Shown: positions 1 to 6,010, numbered from the stretch's first letter. The stretch: DNA of 6,749 bases from JAEZAF01 sp964395665 (GCA_964395665.1 CAYNDH010000215.1:1-6749); one strand, 5' to 3'. A program made the numbers and translations. The notes: generated from the sequence alone by a model not told the origin.

Positions 1-59
1 ATGCAGCCCGTTACGCCGGACGCAGCGCATTCACCAATCTGTCGATGGACGTGGGGTAA
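1..59 (+). CDS. Possible 3' end of an upstream gene (partial)
   Basis: Reading from base 3, the frame is open from the window edge and ends in TAA at 57-59. It gives a tail that ends RSAFTNLSMDVG. The composition is protein-like and the frame stops before the tRNA promoter region. A second frame stays open to TGA at 77-79, and a third starts with the ATG at base 1 and stops at 70-72, so the choice is not firm. No family is recognised from so few residues. Confidence 0.25.
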   Translation, partial: AARYAGRSAFTNLSMDVG

Positions 60-75
60 AAGTAAAAGCTAATCC

Positions 76-104
76 GTGAGTCACGGGGCGGTTCCTATTA
101 GAAT
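76..104 (+). promoter_or_regulatory. Candidate promoter of the tRNA-Arg gene
   Basis: A -10-like hexamer TAGAAT (five of six to TATAAT) lies at 99-104. It is 12 bases upstream of the first tRNA base, so transcription would start about 6 bases before the mature 5' end. The matching -35 position (76-81, GTGAGT) is poor, with three of six bases. Support comes mainly from position relative to the tRNA. Confidence 0.35.
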
Positions 105-116
105 GGGGATAAGCCG

Positions 117-189
117 CTCCCCGTGGCCCAATGGATAAGGCAACCGCCTTCTAAGCGGGAGATTGCAGGTTCGAATCCTGCCGGGGGGA
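117..189 (+). tRNA. tRNA-Arg, anticodon TCT
   Basis: The 73-base gene folds into a full cloverleaf. The acceptor stem is 117-123 with 182-188, the D stem is GCC/GGC (126-128 with 139-141), and the anticodon stem is 143-147 with 155-159 around loop CTTCTAA. The T arm is GCAGG-TTCGAAT-CCTGC (165-181). The anticodon TCT is at 150-152 and reads AGA/AGG. A135 sits at position 20 and A189 is the discriminator; both fit arginine identity as known from E. coli. CCA is not encoded (the bases after the discriminator are CCT). Oddities are a C1-G72 and U2-G71 start of the acceptor stem and an A-G mismatch at 27-43. The gene is monocistronic, with its own terminator. Confidence 0.93.
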
Positions 190-203
190 CCTTTCAAACC
201 CGA

Positions 204-238
204 GGACCAGCCATGGCGCTGGTTCTTTTCATTTTTTT
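204..238 (+). terminator. Intrinsic terminator of tRNA-Arg
   Basis: An 8-bp stem, GGACCAGC (204-211) with GCTGGTTC (218-225, including one G-T pair), closes a 6-base loop. It is followed by a T-rich tract, TTTTCATTTTTTT, at 226-238. It lies 15 bases after the tRNA 3' end and separates the tRNA from the transporter operon. Confidence 0.85.
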
Positions 239-302
239 ACCGGCATCCCTTATTGGCTGTGCCGCGATCATTGTTTCCTAACCAAATTGCAGGCCAGACC
301 GC

Positions 303-330
303 TTGCGAATCCGATGGCGCAGACTATAAT
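303..330 (+). promoter_or_regulatory. Promoter of the ABC transporter operon
   Basis: A perfect -10 hexamer TATAAT lies at 325-330. A -35-like TTGCGA at 303-308 (four of six to TTGACA) is separated from it by 16 bases. The predicted start is near 337, giving a leader of about 47 bases to the ATG at 384. No other promoter-like pair in 241-383 is as good. It fits a housekeeping sigma70-type factor. Confidence 0.65.
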
Positions 331-344
331 TAACCGATTGTTAA
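330..344 (+). promoter_or_regulatory. Candidate operator: perfect dyad at the operon start site
   Basis: TTAAC-CGATT-GTTAA is a perfect 5-bp inverted repeat with a 5-base spacer. It begins on the last base of the -10 hexamer and covers the predicted transcription start. That is a typical place for a repressor site. The bound protein cannot be named; the sequence does not resemble a Fur box, which is longer and richer in GATAAT units. Confidence 0.35.
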
Positions 345-383
345 CCCCTTAAAGCATATTTAACTTTTTCAGGAGATGGTTTT

Positions 384-1553
384 ATGTTCCGAAAATCCGT
401 GTTGTTTGGCCTGCTGACTGCGCTCATGCTGCTTGTTGCCCCGCTTTCAGCGCAGGAAGATACACTCACCGTGCTCTGCACACCGCAGGAAGACTGGTGC
501 CAGGCGATTACCCAGGCATTTGAAGCGGAAACCGGTATCGCGACGTCGTATGTCCGCCTGTCTTCTGGTGAAGCGCTGGCCCGCATTCGCGCCAGTGCCG
601 CAGATCCTGAATTCTCGGTCTGGTGGGGTGGTCCGGCGGATGCCTATATTGCGGCAGCCGAAGAAGGCCTGCTCGAAGCTTATGAGTCACCGCTGGCTGG
701 CGAACTTGACCAGCGCTATGTCTCTGAAGATTCCACATGGTACGGCGTCTATGTCGGCGCAACCGGCTTCTGCTCGAATGTCCAGATTCTGGAAGAACTC
801 GGCCTTGAAGCCCCGACTTCATGGGAGGATCTGTTAGCACCTGAACTTCAGGGCATGGTCGCAATGGCGCATCCCGCTACCTCTGGTACGGCGTTCACGG
901 CCTTCTGGACGGTGATTACACTCGAAGCCGACAAGCTCGAGTACCCGGATGGAAAGCCTGCTGCCACCGAAGAAGCAGAAGCTGAAGAAGGCGAAGAAGC
1001 AGACGCCACCGAAGAAGCGGAAGTTGTCGAAGGGACCGGGCTGGGCTACAACGAGGACGGCACTCCGACCCAGGAAGCTATCGACAATGCGTTTGTCTAC
1101 TTCTCCCAGCTTAACAACAATATCCTTCAGTACACCCGTTCAGGTCTGGCTTCCGGCCCGATGGCTGGCCGTGGTGAAATCGCTGTTGCCGTGATCTTCT
1201 CGCATGACTGTGTGAAGTTCCAGGTTGAGGGCTTCGAAGGCGTGCTGACAACGACCTTCCCCGAAGAAGGCACTGGCTTTGAAATCGGTGGTGTTGGTGT
1301 GATTGCCAACGGCCCTGAGCCTGAAGCCGCCAGACTGTTCCTTGACTTCGCACTGAGCGTTGAAGGCCAGTCCACCGCCCAGTTGGTGAATGCCTTCCAG
1401 ATCCCGACCAACCCAGGCACACCTGTCTCTGAACTCGCGGTTGATCTCACACAGCTCAACCTGATTGATTACAATTTCCTTGCAGCGGGCGCACTCCGTA
1501 CCGAGTTGGTGGGGCGTTTCGATACCGAAGTTGCACCACAGCCGATCGAGTAA
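384..1553 (+). CDS. ABC transporter periplasmic/extracellular solute-binding protein, Fe(III)-type (COG1840-like)
   Basis: This is the secreted ligand-binding component of the importer encoded downstream. The start is set by AGGAG at 371-375, 8 bases before the ATG. Residues 1-23 form a signal peptide (RK, hydrophobic stretch, then APLSA), with likely cleavage after A23. The mature N-terminus (TVLCTPQEDWCQAITQAFE) followed by LSSGEALARIRA and WWGGPADAYIAAAEEG is the pattern of the FbpA/AfuA/PhnS-like binding-protein family. QYTRSG, RGEIAVAVIFSHDC and the C-terminal IDYNFLAAG segment also fit. Cysteines are at 32, 39, 130 and 276. There is no lipobox. The oddity is an acidic low-complexity insertion at about 187-222 in the middle of the domain. 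I see no adjacent Tyr-Tyr pair of the kind that binds iron in FbpA near the C-terminal lobe (DYNF instead), so iron is only the default ligand; phosphonate or sugar phosphate is possible. Confidence 0.9.
   Translation: MFRKSVLFGLLTALMLLVAPLSAQEDTLTVLCTPQEDWCQAITQAFEAETGIATSYVRLSSGEALARIRASAADPEFSVWWGGPADAYIAAAEEGLLEAYESPLAGELDQRYVSEDSTWYGVYVGATGFCSNVQILEELGLEAPTSWEDLLAPELQGMVAMAHPATSGTAFTAFWTVITLEADKLEYPDGKPAATEEAEAEEGEEADATEEAEVVEGTGLGYNEDGTPTQEAIDNAFVYFSQLNNNILQYTRSGLASGPMAGRGEIAVAVIFSHDCVKFQVEGFEGVLTTTFPEEGTGFEIGGVGVIANGPEPEAARLFLDFALSVEGQSTAQLVNAFQIPTNPGTPVSELAVDLTQLNLIDYNFLAAGALRTELVGRFDTEVAPQPIE
963..1023 (+). repeat. Direct repeat inside the binding-protein gene encoding ATEEAE
   Basis: Bases 963-981 and 1005-1023 match at 18 of 19 positions with a 42-base (14-codon) period. 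Each copy encodes ATEEAE, at residues 194-199 and 208-213. The stretch between them is Glu/Ala/Gly-rich. The period is a whole number of codons, so copy-number change would keep the frame. Confidence 0.8.
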
Positions 1554-1580
1554 CGTCTGGCCGTATAATATCGAATTCCG

Positions 1581-1611
1581 GGTACGCCTCTTGACTTACA
1601 AGGGGCGTATC
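1581..1611 (+). other. Strong intercistronic hairpin between binding-protein and permease genes
   Basis: The 13-bp stem contains TACGCCTCTTG paired with CAAGGGGCGTA (one G-T) and two more outer pairs, around a 5-base loop (1594-1598). It sits 27 bases after the binding-protein stop and ends 24 bases before the TTG start at 1636. It is followed by TCTTCG and not by a U tract, so it is unlikely to be a full terminator. A role in 3'-end protection or partial attenuation, which would give more binding protein than permease, is inferred. Confidence 0.65.
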
Positions 1612-1635
1612 TTCGTATAAATCAAGGAGTGTTTG

Positions 1636-3384
1636 TTGAATTTCGTCAATCGTTCTTCTGGCGAACTCCGGCGTATTGGTCAGGATCCGATACTGGCTGT
1701 TGGTCTTATTCTGGTTGTTGTATTTGTTGCAGTCGCGATTCTGTATCCGATTTTCGCCATGATCGGTGAAAGTGTATCACCAGAGGGACTCCCGCTTTTT
1801 AACCGCTATCTCGGCGAGCCTGTCTACCGGTCGATTGTCGGCAATACCCTGCTGCTGGGGTTGACCGTCGGAGTGGGGGGTACGGCGCTGGGCTTCCTGT
1901 TTGCGTTTGTTCAGGTCAAACTGAACGTCCCTTTCAAGCGTTTTCAGCATCTGATAGCGCTGCTGCCGATTATCTCCCCCCCGTTTGCGGTTGCGACAGC
2001 GGTGCTGCTCCTGTTCGGTCGTAATGGCATGATCTCCAGAGGTGTCTTTGGTGTCCGTGCCGATATTTACGGCCTGAGTGGGCTGTCATTCGTCCTGACA
2101 CTGTCCCTGTTCACGATTTCATACCTCAATCTCAAGGGGATGATGCTGGCGCTGGACCCGTCGCTGGAAGAAGCGGCGACCAATATGGGGGCCAGCAAAT
2201 GGCGTGTCTTTCGCACAGTCACCCTGCCGATGCTGATGCCCGGTATCCTTAGCTCGTTCCTGCTGCTGTTTGTTGAGGCGATCGCCGACCTGGGGAATCC
2301 GCTGGTGCTTGGCGGCAATTTTGAAGTGCTGGCAACCCGCATTTATGTCTCGGTCATTGGGCTGTATGATACGACCTCGGCGGCGGTTTTCTCCGTCATT
2401 CTGCTGCTGCCAGCGCTGACGGTCTTCGTCATCCAGCGTTACTGGGTGGGGCGGGCGTCAGTAGTCTCGGTGACAGGTAAACCGACCGGGACACCGCAGC
2501 AGATCACACATCCGCTGGTGAAGTGGCCGCTGTTTGCGCTGGTGATGGCGTTTTGCATCCTGATTATCGCGATTTATATGACGATTTTTGTCGGTGCTTT
2601 CACCCGTGTGCTGGGTGTAAACAATACTTTTACACTGGACAATTTCAATTTTGTGATCAATGGGTACGGCTCTGAAGCGATGGTCGATACTACGCTGTTC
2701 TCGATTATCGCGACACCGGTAGCCGGTATTTTAGGCATTCTGATCGCCTTTCTGGTGGTGCGTAAGGCTTTTCCCGGCAGGGAGCTGCTTGACTTTGCTA
2801 CGATGCTCGGCATCGCTGTCCCCGGTACGATCATCGGTATTGGTTATCTGCTTGCATTCAATGTCCCGACCGAACTGACATTCCCGTTTCTGGGGGATGT
2901 GGAGCAGCCATTTACAATCACGCTGATCCCCAAGCTGACCGGCGGACGTGCGATCTTTGGTGGCGCGATGGCGATCATCCTTGTGTATATCATCCGCAGT
3001 GTGCCGGCGGCGCTGCGATCCGGTGTCGGGGCGCTGGCGCAGATTGATCCAGCTATTGAAGAGGCATCGATCAGCCTTGGCGCGGATAATGCGCGTACCT
3101 TCCGGCGTATTACCCTGCCGCTGATCCGTCCCGCATTCCTGTCAGGGTTAATTTATGCCTTTGCGCGCTCCATGACGACGATTTCGGCGATTATCTTTTT
3201 AACGACACCGCAAACACGGATTATGACTCAGCAAATTCTGAACGAAACCGAACAGGGGCGATTTGGCAATGCATTCGCTTACTGTGTAATTCTGATCGCG
3301 ATTGTACTTCTGGCTATCAGTGTGCTGTACTTCTTCATTGGTTCTGCCAGCGGGGCTGAACGCTCCTTTGAAGGGGGAAATTAA
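1636..3384 (+). CDS. ABC transporter permease, fused two-domain (FbpB-like, Fe(III)/phosphonate type)
   Basis: This inner-membrane channel subunit has two type-1 ABC permease halves fused in one 582-residue chain of roughly 12 helices. One EAA loop per half contacts the ATPase. These are E178-P198 (EEAATNMGA...TLP, G185) and E475-P495 (EEASISLGA...TLP, G482). A polar linker near 275-292 (TGKPTGTPQQ) joins the halves. The segment FVGAFTRVLGVNNTFTL at the start of half two is typical of the iron-type permeases. Two consecutive TTG codons (1633 and 1636) can start the frame. The second is preferred because AGGAG (1625-1629) is 6 bases before it but only 3 before the first. No ATG lies near. The stop TAA abuts the ATG of the ATPase gene directly, implying translational coupling. 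The gene belongs to the binding-protein/permease/ATPase operon. Confidence 0.92.
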   Translation: MNFVNRSSGELRRIGQDPILAVGLILVVVFVAVAILYPIFAMIGESVSPEGLPLFNRYLGEPVYRSIVGNTLLLGLTVGVGGTALGFLFAFVQVKLNVPFKRFQHLIALLPIISPPFAVATAVLLLFGRNGMISRGVFGVRADIYGLSGLSFVLTLSLFTISYLNLKGMMLALDPSLEEAATNMGASKWRVFRTVTLPMLMPGILSSFLLLFVEAIADLGNPLVLGGNFEVLATRIYVSVIGLYDTTSAAVFSVILLLPALTVFVIQRYWVGRASVVSVTGKPTGTPQQITHPLVKWPLFALVMAFCILIIAIYMTIFVGAFTRVLGVNNTFTLDNFNFVINGYGSEAMVDTTLFSIIATPVAGILGILIAFLVVRKAFPGRELLDFATMLGIAVPGTIIGIGYLLAFNVPTELTFPFLGDVEQPFTITLIPKLTGGRAIFGGAMAIILVYIIRSVPAALRSGVGALAQIDPAIEEASISLGADNARTFRRITLPLIRPAFLSGLIYAFARSMTTISAIIFLTTPQTRIMTQQILNETEQGRFGNAFAYCVILIAIVLLAISVLYFFIGSASGAERSFEGGN

Positions 3385-4503
3385 ATGGCATACTCTGAGA
3401 AAACAGAAAACGATGGGCATCTCAATCTGATTGACATCGTCAAGGAATTCAGATCACGGGATGGACAGGGTGTCGTCCGGGCGGTGGATAATATCTCGCT
3501 GTCGATTAAAGAAGGGGAATTCGTCACGCTGCTTGGGCCGTCCGGATGTGGCAAAACAACCACACTGCGCCTAATCGCGGGTTTTGAGACGCCTACTTCT
3601 GGCCGAATTGTGCTCGATGGGGAAAATATCACCAATCAGCCGCCGAATAAGCGTGATATGGCGCTGGTATTCCAGAGTTATGCGCTGTTCCCGCATATGA
3701 ATGTCTTCGACAATATCTCATACGGCTTGCAGATCCGCAAATTGTCGTCCAGAGAGATCGCCACAAAGACACAGGAAATTATGGCGCAGGTAGGGCTGGA
3801 GAATCTGGGAAAGCGCCGCCCGAATGAGCTGTCCGGTGGACAGCAGCAGCGTGTCGCACTGGCGCGCTGTCTGGTGATGGAGCCGAAGGTGCTGCTGTTC
3901 GATGAACCGCTGAGCAATCTTGACGCCAAACTGCGTGTACAGATGCGGAGTGAGATCCTGTCACTTCAGCGCCGGATGAATATCTCCGGTGTTTATGTCA
4001 CCCATGACCAGATTGAGGCCATGGCGCTTTCTGATCGGATTGTTGTGATGAACAAAGGCCTCATCGAGCAGATCGGCACACCTGATGAGATCTACCGGCA
4101 TCCGAAGTCGCACTTTGTCGCGGACTTCATCGGACAGGCCAATTTTGTTCAGATCCCTGCCCAACGTGCTGCTGGCGGCATGGCTACTGTCAATCTGCTT
4201 GGCAGGACGATTGATCTGCCCTTCGATGGTGAGATTGTCAATGACACGGTTGAAGCCGTTTTGCGTCCACAGGTGCTGCGACTGGTGGAAGATGATGATG
4301 CGTCGCTTGAGACAGCCCAGATCCTTCAGGTCATGTATCTCGGTTCCGAGATCGAATATCTGGTTGAGGTCAATGGTCAGCAGTTCATTGTGATTGATAA
4401 CGACCCTCGCACCAGCACGATCCTTCAGTCAGGTCAGCAGGTTGGCATTGATTTTCTCGCTGAGGCGGTCCATCTGCTGCCCGCCCAGCAGGAAATGGCG
4501 TAA
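3385..4503 (+). CDS. ABC transporter ATP-binding protein (FbpC/PotA-like, with C-terminal TOBE region)
   Basis: This cytoplasmic ATPase energises the importer. All nucleotide-binding motifs are intact: Walker A GPSGCGKTT (51-59), Q-loop Q97, signature LSGGQ (149-153), Walker B LLFDE (170-174), D-loop SNLD (177-180) and switch H207. The EIYRHPKSHFVADFIGQANF segment (235-254) marks the end of the NBD as in the FbpC/PotA/UgpC group. Residues from about 265 to 366 form a TOBE-like beta domain (VEAVLRPQVLRL, then YLGSEIEYLVEVNG). The length of 372 is usual for the group. AGGGGG at 3372-3377 lies 7 bases before the ATG, inside the end of the permease gene, and there is no gap between the permease stop and this start. 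It is the last gene of the operon, followed by a strong terminator. The substrate cannot be told from this subunit. Confidence 0.95.
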   Translation: MAYSEKTENDGHLNLIDIVKEFRSRDGQGVVRAVDNISLSIKEGEFVTLLGPSGCGKTTTLRLIAGFETPTSGRIVLDGENITNQPPNKRDMALVFQSYALFPHMNVFDNISYGLQIRKLSSREIATKTQEIMAQVGLENLGKRRPNELSGGQQQRVALARCLVMEPKVLLFDEPLSNLDAKLRVQMRSEILSLQRRMNISGVYVTHDQIEAMALSDRIVVMNKGLIEQIGTPDEIYRHPKSHFVADFIGQANFVQIPAQRAAGGMATVNLLGRTIDLPFDGEIVNDTVEAVLRPQVLRLVEDDDASLETAQILQVMYLGSEIEYLVEVNGQQFIVIDNDPRTSTILQSGQQVGIDFLAEAVHLLPAQQEMA

Positions 4504-4553
4504 CAGCAGGCACAGTTACTGCTGGCCTGCATCTGCCCGCTACAGCCTGCTGT
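4503..4553 (+). other. Overlapping inverted repeats in the operon 3' region
   Basis: ACAGCAGGC (4503-4511) is perfectly complementary to GCCTGCTGT (4545-4553). The same left arm can instead pair locally: CAGCAG (4504-4509) with CTGCTG (4519-4524), or GCAGGC (4506-4511) with GCCTGC (4525-4530). These pairings are mutually exclusive. They lie immediately after the ATPase stop and just upstream of the terminator. The function is unknown; mRNA 3'-end stability is the simplest idea. Confidence 0.5.
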
Positions 4554-4557
4554 AAAC

Positions 4558-4589
4558 AAAACGCGCCCTGCTGATATGGGGCGCGTTTT
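4558..4589 (+). terminator. Bidirectional intrinsic terminator between convergent genes
   Basis: AAAACGCGCCC (4558-4568) pairs perfectly with GGGCGCGTTTT (4579-4589), giving an 11-bp stem around a 10-base loop. On the plus strand it is followed by CTCTTCTCT, so the U tract is the TTTT of the stem. On the minus strand the A-rich left side (AAACAAAA) becomes the U tract TTTTGTTT. It can therefore end both the transporter operon and the minus-strand regulator gene, whose stop lies 29 bases away. Confidence 0.88.
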
Positions 4590-4617
4590 CTCTTCTCTAA
4601 TAAATAGTTCGGGTTCA

Positions 4618-5931
4618 TTAGGCGATGATCTGCTGGTAAAGCGCCTGTAACTGCTCCGACAGAAGCATCCCTTCGTCCTGATAATCCTTCTCGACCCGCT
4701 GATAGTGGGCCGCGGCCTCACCGCGCCGTCCCATCTGGGCATAGGTCTCCATGATCTCCAGATTGATTTCATCGATATAGGGCGCTTCGCCATAAGCTTT
4801 CTGAAGCAGACTGAGGGATAGTTCAGGCTTCTGACGCTGCTTCCATACATTCGACATGAACGTGATGGCTTCGACATAGCCGTAACGGAAATTTGAGCGT
4901 CGTTTCTGAATCCACCTGTCTTCGTGTCCGTGCAGGAAAGGCCCACGGTAAAGGTCGATGACACGGTTCCACGAATCGTGTGAGGAGTCTGACAGATTGC
5001 CACGTCCTGTCAGGATGCTGGTCGCGAAGTCAAGAATGTCGTAATAGAGGTTTACATTTTCGCCGATGCGGTAGTAGCCGTTTTTATGCACAAGAACATC
5101 GTACCCAAGCGCCTTGTGAAGCCGCCGTTTCGTGACATGAAAGACATTGACCGCCTGTTCAGGGTGTAGATCCGGCCAGAAGGCGCTGCAGATCTCGGTA
5201 CGCGTCGTCAGCGGACGATCCAGTGAGTAAAAGAGCAGCAGGCGGGGCAGGTAGCCTTCCCATTCCTCAACATTCTGGTGATTCAGTTTAATAAAACCGG
5301 GGCCAAGCGCGAAGATCTCGAATTCCGCATCATCCTCATTGGTAAAACCATGGAAATCGCGCTGGATGATGCTGTCATCCAGCAGGATGGATGATTTATT
5401 CTGAACGATGAGTGAGACCCAGCACAGGCGCGGAAGCTGACGGCTGTTGATGACGATATGACACTGTGGTGGCAGCCGGACCATAAGCTGTTCCATCAAC
5501 TGCTGTACTTCGTCTGAACTGTCGCTGTAATCGTACTCGTCAAGGATCAGTACATAATCCTCTGAGCTGAGTTCGTTCAGTTCCTGCACAAAGCAGTCCA
5601 CAAGGATATCGAGATTAGCGAGCGGATTGTCCCAGTAGCTGTTGGGGATTGAACACAGATGACGGCCAAAGAGTGGCCGCTGTGCCGAAAGCGTGTGGAC
5701 CATGCCCGTTACCAGTGAGTGAACATCAATATCATTGAGGCTTAGGGCGTAGTAGAATACCTTATGTGACGGAGAGTTGAGCAGGCGGCCTACCACCAGT
5801 GAGCGATAAGCGCTTTGTGGGTGCAGAAGGACGATCTGCATAGTGTTGAGCTGCGATGTCAGCAGTTCGTAAGCGCGGTTAACTGCAGGAGAGAGCGTCA
5901 TTCGATAAGCTTTCTGTAATACCGAATTCAT
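4618..5931 (-). CDS. SARP-family transcriptional activator with degenerate MalT-like NTPase domain
   Basis: This is a 437-residue cytoplasmic DNA-binding regulator. Residues about 15-200 follow the MalT/STAND P-loop pattern. A Walker A position is present (35-51) but reads PQSAYRSL, not P-x-G-x-GK-T, so the glycines and lysine are lost. Walker B VLILDEYD (127-134) and the following RLPPQCHIVINSRQLPRL (152-169) are well kept. Residues about 205-300 are an OmpR/SARP winged helix (LLLFYSLDRPLTTRTEICSAFWPDL, then VNVFHVTKRRLHKALG). Residues 300-437 are a bacterial transcriptional activator domain (LYRGPFLHG, then YAQMGRRGEAAAHYQRV). Typical STAND activators are far longer; the lid and TPR parts are missing here. 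The start ATG at 5931 has only a weak AAGTGA-like ribosome site; M11 is an alternative. It is convergent with the transporter operon and divergent from the membrane-protein gene. Phased repeats upstream suggest autoregulation. Confidence 0.82.
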   Translation of the reverse strand: MNSVLQKAYRMTLSPAVNRAYELLTSQLNTMQIVLLHPQSAYRSLVVGRLLNSPSHKVFYYALSLNDIDVHSLVTGMVHTLSAQRPLFGRHLCSIPNSYWDNPLANLDILVDCFVQELNELSSEDYVLILDEYDYSDSSDEVQQLMEQLMVRLPPQCHIVINSRQLPRLCWVSLIVQNKSSILLDDSIIQRDFHGFTNEDDAEFEIFALGPGFIKLNHQNVEEWEGYLPRLLLFYSLDRPLTTRTEICSAFWPDLHPEQAVNVFHVTKRRLHKALGYDVLVHKNGYYRIGENVNLYYDILDFATSILTGRGNLSDSSHDSWNRVIDLYRGPFLHGHEDRWIQKRRSNFRYGYVEAITFMSNVWKQRQKPELSLSLLQKAYGEAPYIDEINLEIMETYAQMGRRGEAAAHYQRVEKDYQDEGMLLSEQLQALYQQIIA

Positions 5932-5956
5932 GTATCAAATCACTTTTGTAAAGCAT

Positions 5957-5985
5957 GGCATAAGCAGGGCATAATGACAGCCTAA
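5957..5985. promoter_or_regulatory. Candidate SARP box: phased heptamer direct repeats
   Basis: GGCATAA occurs exactly twice, at 5957-5963 and 5968-5974, separated by 4 bases. The enclosing 11-mers GCATGGCATAA and GCAGGGCATAA are directly tandem and match at 10 of 11. A third in-phase copy, AGCCTAA (5979-5985), matches five of seven. Streptomyces SARPs are known to bind heptamer direct repeats with an 11-bp period, one turn of helix, near the -35 region. The site lies in the divergent region next to a SARP-like gene, so binding by its product is a reasonable inference. Confidence 0.5.
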
Positions 5986-5991
5986 TTTTAC

Positions 5992-6010
5992 ATTGATCAG
6001 TATAATCAAT
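5992..6010. promoter_or_regulatory. Dyad over the -10 of the divergent gene
   Basis: ATTGAT-CAGTATA-ATCAAT is a perfect 6-bp inverted repeat with a 7-base spacer. Allowing one mismatch, it extends to TACATTGAT/ATCAATTTA. It spans the TATAAT at 6001-6006, so a protein bound here would block RNA polymerase. Its geometry differs from the heptamer repeats, so a second regulator is possible. Confidence 0.35.
6001..6006 (+). promoter_or_regulatory. Perfect -10 hexamer for the membrane-protein gene
   Basis: TATAAT lies about 50 bases upstream of the gene start, in the AT-rich divergent region. The expected -35 position (about 5978-5983, CAGCCT) has no TTGACA-like hexamer and overlaps the third degenerate heptamer. 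A weak -35 overlapped by activator repeats is the arrangement of activator-dependent promoters. The predicted start of transcription is near 6013. Confidence 0.45.

Noticed and set aside
117..240. tRNA gene as a mobile-element attachment site
   Set aside because: No integrase gene and no repeat of the tRNA 3' end was seen elsewhere in the window.
241..264. Small inverted repeat CGGCA...TGCCG between the tRNA terminator and the operon promoter
   Set aside because: Only 5 bp with a 14-base loop; expected by chance.
303..383. SARP heptamer repeats upstream of the transporter operon
   Set aside because: No GGCATAA pair with 11-bp period is present in 241-383, so control of the importer by the neighbouring regulator is not supported.
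433..837. 134-codon plus-strand frame inside the binding-protein gene
   Set aside because: Shadow frame with a basic, motif-free product; the overlapping frame has a signal peptide and family signatures.
508..864. 118-codon antisense open frame under the binding-protein gene
   Set aside because: Arg/His/Pro-rich translation, typical of the antisense of a GC-biased gene; no ribosome site or family pattern.
1564..1569. TATAAT just after the binding-protein stop
   Set aside because: No -35-like hexamer 15-19 bases upstream, and transcription from it would run into the 13-bp hairpin; probably chance.
4434..5003. 189-codon open frame on the minus strand overlapping the SARP-like gene
   Set aside because: It is out of frame with a gene that has clear domains, is rich in Arg/Ser as shadow frames are, has no motif, and runs through the bidirectional terminator.
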